Shown piece by piece: positions 48,570 through 61,983 of a stretch of DNA of 64,000 nucleotides. How positions within the stretch are numbered: position 1 is the stretch's first letter; each line of letters opens with the position of its first letter. Under the pieces are notes generated by a model that did not search any database, had not been told where the DNA came from, and saw only the letters and a program-made list of their open reading frames with translations. Source of the stretch: Homarus americanus (taxonomy: Eukaryota > Arthropoda > Malacostraca > Decapoda > Nephropidae); contig NW_024735304.1 in NCBI RefSeq assembly GCF_018991925.1, positions 180,302-244,301 on the forward strand. The letters are read 5' to 3'. Position numbers and translations under genes: made by a program.

Positions 48570-49265
48570 ATGCTCCAGTTATATACTTGGGTTTCATCAT
48601 CTCCAGTTATAGTGACCAGAATGTGTATGATATATGCTCCAGGATAACACAGTGATACATAGTGCGATAATAGGATATAGATGATACATAGAGACGGGTG
48701 TAGAGGTGATACATGGATGAGAAGACAAGTGTAAAGATGATACATGGCGGACTGAGGACAATGCGGAGGTAGAGAGCGTATATTGAATGATACATATACA
48801 TAGAGTATAGCATAAAGAGTAGGAGGAGGTAATACATGATACGTGGAGACGATGGAGGGAGACTCAATGTTAATCAACGTTACTCAACACACCTGTGAGC
48901 ACATCTGTGATCACACCTGTCAAGGATATTAATGCCATATGTATTAAATCTTGTTTATGTAGGAAGAGTTTGGCTGAAAATGTGTTCCATTGGATACATT
49001 TGCTCTTGATACATAATTTACTTGATACATAGCTTACCGAAGACACACACACTCATATACACATCGACCATTGAAGAGAGTGCTTACTGGACACATTGTT
49101 CACTGGATACACATTATTTACTGGAGACACACCCTCATGAACACATTACCTCAAGGATATATATAGCACACGAAATACATAATCCACTCCATACACTGCA
49201 AGCCAGATGTATCATTAGCAGGAGAAACATATTCAATACAGCCCAATAAATATGTATCATCCGTA
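48570..49265. repeat. Degenerate GATACATAGAGA / GGATACACATT repeats
   Basis: 48600-48870 repeats GATGATACATGG and GATACATAGA words about every 25-35 bp. 48950-49250 repeats TGGATACATT and GGAGACACA words at similar spacing. Two related, decayed minisatellites or one split array. Confidence 0.65.
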
Positions 49266-49271
49266 AACCAA

Positions 49272-49334
<63 letters not shown>
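49272..49334. repeat. (CA)n microsatellite
   Basis: Pure CA tract of about 62 bp. Confidence 0.97.
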
Positions 49335-49336
<2 letters not shown>

Positions 49337-49457
49337 TAGAACGACTATTGCCACAAGATAGAAGAAGAATTCGAGGTGTTGCAACAAAGGAAATTCCAGC
49401 GACTCCACCTGATGGTTGACGGTGCAACAGAGGACAAGAGAGAGGGTTGAGCAACCG

Positions 49458-49536
49458 CCTAACCTTACGTAACGTAACCTAACCTAACCTAACCTAACCT
49501 AACCTAACCTAACGTAACCTAACCTAACCCAACCTG
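49458..49536. repeat. Interstitial (CCTAA)n telomere-like run
   Basis: About 14 CCTAA units with ACGTAA variants at 49467-49477 and 49511-49516. This is the longest of three such runs in the window. Confidence 0.88.
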
Positions 49537-49629
49537 TGAAGTCATAAAAGCATTAGATACTCTTAACCATTATAATATTATTTTATGTTAACAAATTTTG
49601 ATTAGCATAGGCATGAGACAGGCATAAAG

Positions 49630-52250
49630 GTGTGGCAGGTGGGTGAGACTCTTGTTGTGTTGGTGGGTGAGACTCTTGTTGTGTTGGTGGGTGAGACTCT
49701 TGTTGTGTTGGTGGGTGAGACTCTTGCTGTGTTGGTGGGTGAGACTCTTGTTGTGTTGTGGGTGAGACTCTTGCTGTGTTGGTGGAGTGAGACTCTTGCT
49801 GTGTTGGTGGAGTGGGACTCTTGTTGTGTTGGTGGGTGAGACTCTTGGTGTTGGTGAGACTCTTGCTGGTGGGTGAGACTTGTTGTTGTGTTGGTGGGGA
49901 GACTTTGTTGTGTTGGTGGGTGAGACTCAGGTGAGACTGAGACTCTTGTTGTGTTGGTGAGTGAGACTCTTGTTGTGTTGGTGGGTGAGACTCTTGCTGT
50001 GTCTGGTGAGACCTTGGTGGTGAGACTCTGCTGTGTTGGTGGGTGAGACTCTTGTTGTGTTGGTGGAGTGACTCTGGGTGAGACCTGCTGTGTTGGTGGG
50101 TGAGACTTTGTTGTGTTGTGTTGGTGGGTGAGACTCTTGCTGTGTTGGTTGAGTGTTGGTGGGTGAGACTCTGTTGTGTTGGTGACTCTGTGTTGGTGGG
50201 CGAGACTGAGACTCTGTTGTGTTGGTGGGTGAGACTCTTGCTGTGTTGGTGGGTGAGACTCTTGTTGTGTTGTGTTGGTGGGTGAGACTCTTGTTGTTGT
50301 GTTGTGTTGGTGGGTGAGACTCCTGTTTGTTGTGTTGTGAGACTGGTGAGACTCTTGTTGTGTTGGTGGGTGAGACTGTTGTGTTGTGTTGTGTTGGTGG
50401 GTGAGACCTTGTTGTGTTGGTGGGTGAGACTCTTGTGTGTGTTGTGTTGGTGGTGAGACTCTGTTGTGTGGTGGGCGAGACTCTTGTTGTATTGGTGGGT
50501 GAGACTCTGTGTGTTGTGTTGTGGTTGAGACTCTTGTTGTGTTAGTGGGTGAGACTCTGTGTGTTGGTGGGTGAGACTCTGTTGTGTTGTGTTGGTGGGT
50601 GAGACTCTCTGTTGTTGGTGGGTGAGACTTTGTTGTGTTGTGTTGTGTTGGTGAGACTCTTGTTGTGTTGGTGGGTGAGACTTGTTGTGTTGTGTTGTTG
50701 TTGTGTGGGTGAGACTCTTGTTGTGTTGGTGGGTGAGACTCTTGTTGTGTTTGTTGGTGGGTTGGTGGGTGAGACTCTTGTTGTGTTGGTGGGTGAGTTG
50801 TTGTTGTGTGGGGTGAGACTCTTGTTGTGTTGTTGTGGGTGAGACTCTTGTTGTGTTGGTGGGTGAGACTCGTTGTGTTGGTGTTGGTGGGTGAGACTTT
50901 GTTGTGTTGTGTTGGTGGGTGAGACTCTGGTTGTGTTGTGTTGGTGGGCGAGACTCTTGTTGTGTTGGTGGGTGAGACTCTTGTTGTGTTGTGTGTGTTG
51001 GTGGGCGAGACCTTGTTGTGTTGGTGGGTGAGACCCTGAGACTGTTGTGTTGTGTTGGTGGGTGAGACTGGTGGGTGAGACTTGTTGTGTTGTGTTGGTG
51101 GGGTGAGACTCTGTTGTGTTGTGTTGTGTTGGTGGAGACTCTTGTTGTGTTGGTGGGTGAGACTCTTGTTGGTGGGTGAGACTGGTGGGTGAGACTCTTG
51201 TTGTGTTGTGTTGGTGGGTGAGACTCTTGTTGTGTTGTGTGTGTTGGTGGGCGAGACTCTTGTTGTGTTGGTGGGTGAGACTCTTTGTTGTGTTGGTGGG
51301 TGAGACTCTTGTTGTGTTGGTGGGTGAGACTCTTGTTGTGTTGTGTTGGTGGGTGAGACTGGTGGGTGAGACTCTTGTTGTGTTGGTGGGTGAGACTCTT
51401 GTTGGTGGGTGAGACTCTTTGTTGTGTTGGGGGTGAGACTTTTGTGTTGGTGGGTGAGACCTTGTTGGTATTGGTGAGACTTGTGTTTGTTGTGTTGTTG
51501 GTGGGGGAGACTTTGTTGTGTTGGTGGGTGACTCTTGTTGTGTTGGTGGGTGAGACCTTTGTTGTGTTGTGGTTGGTTGGGTACTAGTTGGTGGGTGAGA
51601 CTCTGCTGTTTGGTGGGTGAGACTTGTGTTGGTGGGGTGAGACTTGTGTGGGTGAGACTCTTTGTTGTGTTGGTGGGTGAGACTCTTGTTGTGTTGTGTT
51701 GGTGTTTTTGTGTTGGTTGGTGGGACCTTGTTGTGTTGGTGGGCGAGACTCTTGTTGTGTTGGTGGGTGAGACCTTGTTGGTGGGGTGAGTTGTTGTGTG
51801 TGTGAGACTCTTGTTGTGTTGGTGGTGAGACCTTTGTTGTGTTGGGTGGGTGAGACTTTGTTGTGTTGGTGGGTGAGACTCTTTGTTGTGTTGGGGTGTG
51901 TTGTGCTGGTGGGTGAGACTCTTGTTGTGTTGGTGGGTGAGACCTTGTTGTGTTGTAAGGAGACTCTTGTTGTGTTGGTGTGGTTTGTTGTGTTGTGCTG
52001 GTGGGTGAGACTCTTGTTGTGTTGGTGGGTGAGACTCTTGTTGTGTTGTGTTGGTGGGTGAGACTCTTGTTGTGTTGGTGGGTGAGACTCTTGTTGTGTT
52101 GTGTTGGTGGGGTGACTCTTGTTGTGTTGTGTTGGTGGGTGAGACTGGTGGGTGAGACTCTTGTTGTGTTGTGTTGGTGGGTGAGACTGGTGGGTGAGAC
52201 TCTTGTTGTGTTGGTGGGTGAAACTCTTGTTGTAGTGTGTTGGTGGGTGA
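49630..52250. repeat. 24-bp minisatellite, core GTTGGTGGGTGAGACTCTTG, 2.6 kb
   Basis: The basic unit is 24 bp (eight codons; plus-strand frame VGETLVVL repeated). Common variants add TTGTG (29 bp) or drop the CTCTT part. The first six units are nearly perfect; the middle is scrambled by small indels. Open frames such as those at 49630-49839 and 51176-51412 are periodic artefacts. There are about a hundred units. Confidence 0.96.
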
Positions 52251-52464
52251 AATATTTGTATTATTATATTGCCATGTGTTGATATTGCGTTGTATTGTGT
52301 TATTATATTGTTCTGTTGTGCTGTGTTTTTTGCTTTGTTGTTTTACAGGGATTAGCTCACCCGGTCACAGGTCACTGACCCACATCGGAGCCTCGGGACG
52401 AAAATGTAATAATAATAACAATAAAAATAATAATTGGTTCATAATAAAAACTAAAACTAAAATA

Positions 52465-52588
<124 letters not shown>

Positions 52589-52589
52589 C

Positions 52590-53295
52590 AGAGCCACAAA
52601 TAAATATGAAAATTAAAAAAATCAAGAGGAGAAACGATATATTGCATGTATGTTGTGTTGTCAGTAAGAAAACAATTGAGACCCTGCAATTGTGTTTAAA
52701 TGAGGCAGAAAGCAGAAAGTCAGATCAGCAACCAGGACTTCTAGTCTGCATGATTCTACCATTGACCAGCATTATGCTTTAATATCTTCCCAGACAGTAA
52801 GTACCCCTCCCTGTTTTGATAGCTGCCTGTACCTACCGCCTTGCGGCAGTAATGTGTTATGTGTGTTATCATGTTGCATGTTCTTCACTGGACATACTGG
52901 CCTGTCAATGTGTTATTTATTAACGCGTACGGACCTCCTTAAAATTACCTTTAATAGAGACAGATAACGCACTTCATGAACGTGATATTAACCGCTCAAA
53001 GTGCTTAGTACCATATCTATTAAATGGAAATACTTAAAATGTCTCGTGAACAACTGCAAGGAGTAAATTAACAACTTCTGGAAGATAAGAAAGAATAATT
53101 ACATGTTTAGTTGTAGCGCTGAGCCCGCCTTGTTGTTATATAGCCAGTATTGAAGCATACCTCTCTCAAGCAGCACAACGAAGAGGAAAACTAATAATTA
53201 GAATGGACTGAGGAAAAATGTCTTACCTGCAGCCATAATTGGTATAACACACCTACCACACGAGAACACTTTTATACACACATACAAACACACAC
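52590..53295. other. Unassigned intergenic sequence
   Basis: No repeat or coding feature recognised. CCGCCTTGCGGC at about 52838 is a short inverted repeat. Confidence 0.4.
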
Positions 53296-53309
53296 ATATA
53301 TATATGGCA

Positions 53310-53397
<88 letters not shown>

Positions 53398-53409
53398 GCA
53401 TATATATAA

Positions 53410-53475
<66 letters not shown>
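53296..53475. repeat. Compound (TA)n microsatellite
   Basis: Four TA runs separated by TATGGCAG, AAATAATA and ATACATAGCATATATATAAG. Confidence 0.97.
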
Positions 53476-53477
<2 letters not shown>

Positions 53478-53479
53478 CA

Positions 53480-54170
53480 CAGATAAGATATAAATCCTAA
53501 TTTACGGGAGGAGCGACAAAAGTATATGTTTTGCTGTTTCCCAATGCGTAACTGGAGACTTGAACTTTAAACTGCTTGGAAATCCATTGCTTAAAACACA
53601 AAATTATTAAAAATTTAAACTTTATTCAGAAACTCACACAAAGTAAAATTATAGCAATTGAAAAGTTTTAAACATTTACTCCTCTGACTAACTTTGATCA
53701 TGAGAATGGATGTGACCAGATGGCGGGTCTGGCCAAGATCTTGGGCTTGAATTTATTGTCTTAAGTTGTGTCTCTATATAATGCTGTATGCTGAGCAGCC
53801 TCAGGGCTCTCAATATGAATGAGTTATCTCTCATGCCGAGGTAAAATTAGCGATACCATTAGATGAGTATGTGTGTGCATTAAGAGCGTAACAAAGTGAG
53901 GTATTTCCTGACTCTTAGTACAGTAAATGGATACCCTGGAAGTCAGGATATTATTCACTTAAAAGTTGTTTCTCGAGTGTAATTGCGTGGTTAGATATGC
54001 ATTCCTCCGCTTCCATTCTTCTGTAATCACGTAGAATAATGCAGAGACTAGCAACGGAGGACGATCACTGTCATCCTACCACGGAACGATTGCCTGTCGA
54101 TCATCGCCAGTGAGGTTATTTCTTTTAATTACCATATTATTGCTGCTGTGCACCTCCAGTAATCCAACTC
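53480..54170. other. Unassigned intergenic sequence
   Basis: AT-rich, no motif recognised. Confidence 0.4.
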
Positions 54171-54539
54171 TTGGGACATTTGCAGGTAAACTTCCTGGAT
54201 CCATCGTCCAATAGATGGGCTGATTTTTTATTACTTAAGACTACTTGCTTGACCTGGCGACTGGAATCTTTGAAGTATGAGAAAAAGCGAAAGTGGGTCC
54301 ATGAGCATATTGCCCGTTTAGGGACAGTTCAGTTTATATACACTAACATACTAGCTTCAGGTACACAAGAAGCTATGCTTGACACTATACTCGTCGGCTT
54401 TCCTCCCCAATTTCAAACTGGTATCCCACTTCATGAAGGTAGGCTGAAAATACCTGGGACAAAGTCAGCTATTAATACCTCTTTGTTTAGAGATTGCAGT
54501 GGAGGCCAAAATGGTCCAAACCATCGCCGTGAAGGCTGA
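54171..54539 (+). CDS. Hypothetical open frame, 122 codons, probably a repeat relic
   Basis: One of the few longer open frames in the window with ordinary amino acid composition. It includes LKYEKKRKWVHEHIARLG, which weakly recalls the RRWWVHP start of PIF/Harbinger transposases, but the rest does not align by eye. No signal peptide, and no flanking splice sites checked convincingly. The flanks (54540-54870) are also of mixed composition unlike the AT-rich surroundings, which would fit an old transposon. Function unknown. Confidence 0.2.
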   Translation: MGHLQVNFLDPSSNRWADFLLLKTTCLTWRLESLKYEKKRKWVHEHIARLGTVQFIYTNILASGTQEAMLDTILVGFPPQFQTGIPLHEGRLKIPGTKSAINTSLFRDCSGGQNGPNHRREG

Positions 54540-54879
54540 CCTGTTGTAACTGATCAAATTTGACGTAAACACTAGTTTGGAATGAATCTGCTTGGATTGT
54601 GTTACATGTGTGTTGGTGAGAACTAGATCGAAAGAGTAAGCTAAATTCTCCTCATGATGGTCAACTGGCGACGACAGGTTTTGGTGCAGGAGGCTAACCT
54701 CGGCCTTAACCCGGTTCAGGAATAGTACTGGTAGTGTCAGAAGAACTCAGTCCTGTCTTATAAACCGGTTTGTCACGAGAATGGGTTTTGTGTCGCACTC
54801 CGCCAGATGGGCGCAGGTGCAAGACCCAGCACCTGCAGCGAACACAAGATATGTAAATATACGCGGTTTATGGTCGTGT

Positions 54880-55430
54880 AGGTGTCAAAGGTGTTATTAA
54901 TGTGTGTGTCTGTACGTATTGGCGACCATGCGTCATGCAGGTATTACAGCCATGTGCGTATTTAGATGTTGTATCCATGTGTATATGTAAGTATTTGTGG
55001 CCATGTGTTTTTATAGTATTGTGGCCATATGCGTAATTAGTTGTTGTGAACACATGCACATCGTATATATTGGCAGACGTAACCTTTTATTGCACTATGT
55101 ATATGTACCTTGAACATTACGTGTATAGATATTGTGGATATGTGCGTATATTTGGTATTGTGGACATGTGTGTAAATATTGTGGTCATGTACTGTATGAA
55201 TCTTGCATGTTGGACATTACGTTTTAGTATTATTGACATGTACGTACATAGGTTTATAGGTCTTGTGCTATATATATGAACATATTGGTTTTAAATAAGT
55301 GTGTTGGTGTGGCAGGCATGTAAGTATTGATGGTACATGTTATTATTGGCATGAAAGAAAGGATATTTATCATTTGTAACCATGTGTACATATAGTTACC
55401 ATGGCCATGTAGGTATGTGACCACATGAAA
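54880..55430. repeat. Degenerate TATTGTGGCCATGTGTGTAT repeats
   Basis: Words GTATTGTGGCCATGTG, CATGTGTATATG and ATTGTGGACATGTG recur about every 27-32 bp over 550 bp. This is a decayed minisatellite. Confidence 0.75.
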
Positions 55431-55439
55431 GCCATTGAT

Positions 55440-56288
<849 letters not shown>

Positions 56289-56294
56289 ACTTAG

Positions 56295-59200
56295 CGCTGA
56301 GGGAGGGCAGGTGTTTGGCCAGGAAGAAGGGGATGGCCAAACACCATGACAACGGTTGCTGGGCCAGCAGCCACTCTGTCCACCAAAACACATCTTAACC
56401 CCACCCCACACACATACACACACCTCTGTCGTTGCAGTTACCCAAGATGTGTGGTTGCAGCCTGGCTCCAGCCTCGCCACATAAATCAAAACCGCACAGC
56501 CATCACCCAGCACACAAACCTCATCAATAAAACCGCTAAACCCCCAAAGTCCTATGGCGGCAGACGTGGCGACAGACAGGCAGAGCACCTGCCAGAGTCT
56601 CTAGTAACAACATAACTCAGCACAGGTGGCATAGATAAGATAGTCGTTTATGCATTGGGATGAGACAGCAGCCAATCCGGTCTGTCTTTGCGACTGAGAA
56701 ACCCTTCCCAGAGCCATTCTGCTCACCCCACATGGGGATGGAGCTAGAAAAGGTGCCCTAAACATAACCTGCAAAAAAAAAAAAATGACCGGAATCCGAC
56801 CCAGGAAGGTCATCTAATGAGATCAAAACATAATCACAGATCAAAGAAAAACAAACATACAACTTCTTGTGGTCGCTGCATAGAATGTCACGACCCTTCT
56901 GGATATTGGCAAAATGAGCGTCTAGGTATGAACATCGACATAGCAACCATAGTGAGTCCCAGCTCCCAGACGAGGTCGACCCTAAACACGGGGGGGTCGA
57001 TACCTTCTTCTGAAGGGTAAGCCTGCTGTGTGGAGAGAAACCGCATTTATGGAGTTAGCTTTGTCATTCGACAGTTCATCCTACATAGGCTAACTGAAAT
57101 AGCTATAGGAAACAACGAGCCACAGGCCCTTGCTGAGTCCCACTGAATACTCACGTAATGTTTTTTATCAGTGACGCCTGGATGATGCAGGGATGACACC
57201 AAGGAGGCCTTTATCGCCCTTGACAGAGTGCTAACCCCTATCCCCAGAGAAGGTGGTTGTGCTCCTTGGTGACCTTATTACCAGGAGTGCTGAGTATATT
57301 ACATGTGCAGGAACCATAGGGAGAAACAGAGGGCGAGTGTAATCTCAACGGCATCCTCCTCAGTAAGTGCTCTGAACATATCCTACCATCGCACACCGTG
57401 ATTAGGCAGGACAGACTCAATGGACCTTTCCAACACTCACGATCAAACATTGGCATCTCAGACTACATCATTGTTAGAAAAGAGACCGCGAGATATCCTC
57501 ATCACCCGAGTCATGAGTGACCCAGCCCACTGTGACAGAGATCATCGGCTTATCAGATCCAAACTCTCCCTTTACTTCACCCCAAAACGGCGACGGCAAA
57601 GGCCTCCAAAGATGTTTTAACACCGCTGGAGGATGAAGCGGTAGAACATGCTTTCAGAGAGCAGCTCGACGATGGGCTGATAAACAAACAAACAAACAAC
57701 CTAAATCCGAGGTGCCGAATGGGGTATCCTCGATGCTGTCATCATAAAACCCGGCAACCTCGGCCAGATCGAAAGAAAACACTGGGATTGGTTTGATGAA
57801 AATAATCAGTAAACAGACGGCCTTTATCAATGGTAAACGTGCTGCTTTCACTTACTGATACCAACCTCTATCCGAACAAAAACGATACCTTCCGCAGAAG
57901 AAAGCAAAGGCGCACAAACTTTGTGATCTAAAGAATGAACAGGAAAAATAAAGCTTGAAACGTAAAAATTTCGGACCAACCTGAGATGCGGAATTTTTCA
58001 ATTCCACTAAACAATGTATGGCCCAGCTACTAATAGCACGGCCCCGCTCATCGCTACTCCTAATTAAGGAGAAGGAGCATCCTCCAGCGCTGGGGGTTAC
58101 CATTCCCCTGCTCAACAGAAACACCCAGCAGGTCCTCAGCACCTAGGGCTAACCCGCTTCAGCTATTTCTTCCATCCCGTGATGAAGAAGCTACACATAA
58201 ATAAGAAGATGCAAAGCCTCTGAAAATGATGGAATCCCAGCCGATGGTTATAAAAGTTAGGACGACATCTGCTTACCATCTGTCTCCTCTTCTAGAAGAT
58301 GTATGGAGAGAAAATCCCCAAGATCTTAAAAGATGCCTCTGTCGTCAATATTTAAAAGAACAAGGAAACCGGTCAGACTATGCAACTACCTGAGTCCTGC
58401 CTATCCGTATCTGGCAAGATTATCGCCTGATCCCCTAAGCAGACTTCTCCCCAATAAAAACTTCCTCCCAGAATCTCAGTGTGGCTTTAGACCATCACTT
58501 GGCACCACTGAAATATACTTGCTGACCACCAGATACAGGGAAAAGTGTAGAGAACAGTTTACACCTGTCTAAGGCCTTCAACCGGTCAATAGGAAGCCCA
58601 CCAATTATGTCACCGTTATGTGTAACCCATGATGGCATGAACGGGTGTCCTGCACAATGACACCAAAGTCTGAATTTTTTCCTATCCAAACAAGGATGTG
58701 GACTGGCACCAACTCTGTTTCATTTCTTGGCTGATTTCCTTACTCGTGCCAGTGTCAATTTAGACGATGGGGTAGACATCCATTTCGGGATGAAGGACAT
58801 TTCAACATAAGATGACTCCAGGCAGGAACAAAAGGTGTCAGCTATCAATCACGGAACTTTACCTGTCAGTTCACACTGAACGCGACCTACAGGAGATCCT
58901 GAGCACCTACACAGCCATTTTGCACGTTTGCAGCGAACATACGTAAGACTCATATTCTTACAGTCAACCCCTTGTTCAGCCACTCCTCCACCATCCATCC
59001 AGCTTAATTGCACCTTCTCTAATGTTACCCTCAATCTTGGCCCCACTCATCCACCACCACGGTCATTGATGAAGATTCAACATCGGATCAGATGTGCATT
59101 TCAATTTCGTTAAGATTACCCGTACTGTGGCCAGCTGTAGGGGAGCTGAATTATCTACAAAGCAGCACGTATATCGATCAGTATAGATATTGATTTGCTT

Positions 59201-60105
59201 TTGAAACGGTTTATTTAGCCAGTAAAATATAGACAGAGTGATAATAATAACAATAATGACATGGTTGAGCCAATTGAGAGCTGGCTCTTAGTGGCACCTG
59301 GTATACAGGTATACCGTAGCATTTACAGTATTTCAAGGAAGTATTATGTAACATTTGGTGTCATATGGAATAATGGACATAACACGTTAGTAGAGCATAT
59401 GAGAATACGCATGATTATCACTTCGTTGTTTATATACAAATTTTTACAAATGCATTATATACATATTTTTACAGTAGAGTTGATATAAATATCTGATAAG
59501 TAGGGAAGCAATACAAATATGGGTTGTATTAAGGTGAAACAGGGACAGACATAGTCCGCTCACCAGCAATGGCAAGACATGGGTCACATATAGAACTACC
59601 AGCACTTGTAGGCGTTCCATCATCCTGGTTCATTGAGAAAACAATAGAGCAAATGCTGGTATTCTCGCTGACACCAACCAGAGCATCGAGGCTGCTATTA
59701 TCCGTGAAAATCGACGATGGACTGGCGATGTTACCCGCAAGAACGACAGTAGACTATCACGTACGTAATGCTGGCGGACAACTGAAAAGGTAGCAGGATA
59801 GTCATAAGACAAACCTGAAAAGTGACAGATCGACCCCTCGCCTGGGAGACGATCACCCCACCCATAACGCTTGAGGAGCACCACGAGAAGGTGCCAATAC
59901 TTTCGAGTTAGCCCGACTGCATATCGAGGCAGATGTGCCAGCGCCGGAAAGATCGCGCTGCCCCTCCCGGGCATTAGATGTAGCCATTCCACGTGCCACA
60001 CCTGTGGACGGTATTTGCAGGTTCGTATCGGCCTCTGATTCACCTCAGGAGCTCGCATCGAGGGTGACATCTATAACTCATATCTTTGTATCATAGCTGG
60101 ATGAT
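56295..60105 (+). mobile_element. Long, heavily mutated LINE (endonuclease and RT), same family as at 14.6 kb
   Basis: Collinear domain remnants on the plus strand. The start of an APE-type endonuclease: NVTTLLDIG at 56884-56910, then SESQLPDE at about 56951, where the catalytic Glu of ALSE motifs lies. The end of the endonuclease: RDILITRVMSD and DHRLIRSKL with DHR at 57540-57548. Reverse transcriptase: NKNFLPESQCGFRPSLGTTE (about 58455-58515), SKAFNRSI (about 58572, motif A degraded), ERDLQEILSTY (about 58878) with the YADD region deleted. The C-terminal part runs from 59557. CHTCGRYLQVRIGL at about 59996-60040 is the terminal zinc-knuckle with an altered third Cys. At least ten frameshifts or stops, several deletions and one insertion. 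56295-56850 may be its 5' UTR; that boundary is uncertain. Confidence 0.8.
59172..59555. mobile_element. Foreign insert of about 385 bp inside the LINE
   Basis: By comparison with the 14.6-kb copy, LINE sequence stops after CTACAAAGCAGCACGTAT (about 59171) and resumes with GGCAAGACATGGGTCACATA (about 59568). The AT-rich sequence between has no counterpart. I see no clear terminal inverted repeats, target-site duplication or tRNA-like boxes, so its class is unknown. Confidence 0.6.
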
Positions 60106-60152
60106 CGATGCTCCTGGATTGCAGAGACAGCAAAGAGAAGTAGAGATGTATG

Positions 60153-60165
60153 GCGTATGTATGTA

Positions 60166-60202
<37 letters not shown>
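60153..60202. repeat. (GTAT)n-(GT)n microsatellite
   Basis: Short GTAT run followed by about 30 bp of GT. Confidence 0.94.
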
Positions 60203-60204
<2 letters not shown>

Positions 60205-60410
60205 CATAACAGGATAGGTTAGTTTAACAGGAGTTCAGCGTTCACATACTGTTACTATTTCATTACTACTTTCTTATAGTTGAAATTGTAATGTTATTAT
60301 ATGTAATGATAAAAGAGTAATCGCAGACAGAAAGTGTAATGGAAGCTCTGTAGATCCACGAGCGCCAGAAGGCATAGAACCTTTTAAACATAAACAACGA
60401 CTCCTTAACG

Positions 60411-60683
60411 TTGAAAACCGACGAGGAAAAAAGACCTATTAGTTCCCCAGAACCGCTGGTTTCCTCTCCGAACCCCACCAATCAAGTCTTCCAAAGCACA
60501 GTGAATTATCCCCAAAAGAAAGCAAATTGGTGTCTCGCATTAAGTGAATTAAAACACGAATTTTTCTCAAACTCACTTAGAGTCTTACCTATCCGAGCCC
60601 CGAAAGCTGGAAGGCGTGCATTAATTTCTTTGCTAAAAGAATCAGAATCGGCAAAAATTATGGCGTTATATCTAAATTTATAA
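60411..60683 (+). CDS. Hypothetical open frame, 90 codons
   Basis: A frame of ordinary composition (Ser/Pro-rich N terminus, then SELKHEFFSNSLRVLPIRAP and a Lys/Leu-rich end). An overlapping minus-strand frame (60506-60694) is equally open, which weakens the case. No motif or family recognised. Confidence 0.15.
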   Translation: MKTDEEKRPISSPEPLVSSPNPTNQVFQSTVNYPQKKANWCLALSELKHEFFSNSLRVLPIRAPKAGRRALISLLKESESAKIMALYLNL

Positions 60684-60699
60684 AATAAAGTCAATGAGA

Positions 60700-61715
60700 A
60701 GTGTAATAGGGCGCTGTAATGATCCAGTCGAAGCTGGATGTACTTACTAGAACATATTTCTCCGGATAGCGCACATATCGACAGACGACATTATATATCA
60801 AAACACTACGCCAGCAGCTGGAAATATCACATAAACTACGCATATGGGTATCCCACGGTTATTTATCTGTCTGATACCAAAGAACAAGCAGGTTTTCAAA
60901 CGTCTTATAATTCACTACTCAATATGAATCCCACAAACAGAGGAAAACAGGATTTCTCCGGATATGTTCATAATTCTTCCTATCATATAATATATCATCT
61001 CGCCTTCTCTTCTCTCGTGGAATAAATAACAGATGTGTGAAGAAAAATAGAAGCGTTTAATGTTTAACTGAACTCCCTTACGTTTACATATATATCAAGA
61101 GGATAAATCGTTGCTCTCCTCCGCTGTTTAAGAGTTGAGAACAGTAGGAATTAAGTCCACAGCCACATGCAGTTATTTACTACCACCTATAATGACCTAT
61201 CCATCCCAGCCATCCTGCTACGCTCCTCCGTATTGCTCTCTGTCAAAGCATCCTTACCAATTTTTCCTATCCTACACCGTGTCAGCCACTCCATCAATCT
61301 CACCAGCTGCTGCTCTGCTCCTCCATATCCAGGTCAGTCAGTCCTCCCTCTACTCACTCTACCATCTCCTTGCTAAACCGTGTAATCTCGCCCTCCACAT
61401 GTCCTTCCTCCTCTCTGCAGTGCCACTTACTGTTGCCCGAGTCTCTTTAGGATCAAGAACATAAAATCAATGAACCTTCTAAATAAAGTATTTTCAGTAT
61501 GTATGGATGGCAGAGTGTCTCTGTAAGGTATGGCAATTAAGTATGTAATAATAATGTATGTGTATGTATGTGTATGTATATAATAACGGTTTTAATGAAA
61601 AGAAACTATATAGCATGAAATATACAATTATAATTTAGAATGGGTCCATGGTTAAGAAATATGCCTAAATGCACTCATTGTTCGATATGACCTCTGTAAT
61701 AACTAGCTTGCGGAA
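60700..61715. other. Unassigned intergenic sequence
   Basis: The open frame at 61135-61464 has a Ser/Leu/Pro-rich, pyrimidine-driven composition and no recognised motif. GTAT runs lie at 61555-61580. Confidence 0.4.
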
Positions 61716-61726
61716 AGGTGTGTGCG

Positions 61727-61794
<68 letters not shown>

Positions 61795-61807
61795 ATGTGT
61801 GTGTGTC
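61727..61807. repeat. (GT)n microsatellite
   Basis: Pure GT tract of about 63 bp, with a GCATGT interruption near the end. Confidence 0.97.
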
Positions 61808-61983
61808 TGTCTTTGTGTTGGGCTTTATAGATGGGATGCTAACTTCTAGCCATAATCTGGAATTATATTGATTACCGGGATATCCTTTTTTTCGGGTGCA
61901 GTTTTTCAGAGACAATGTTACCATTATATGAAAATATGTCTGATATATTACCAGATTCAATGTTGGCTCTCTCTCTCTTGCAG

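Noticed and set aside
49630..52282. Many VGETLVVL-type frames
   Set aside because: 24-bp minisatellite; frames break at every small indel in the array.
61135..61464. 109-codon Ser/Pro/Leu frame
   Set aside because: Pyrimidine-driven composition, overlapping frame equally open, no motif recognised.
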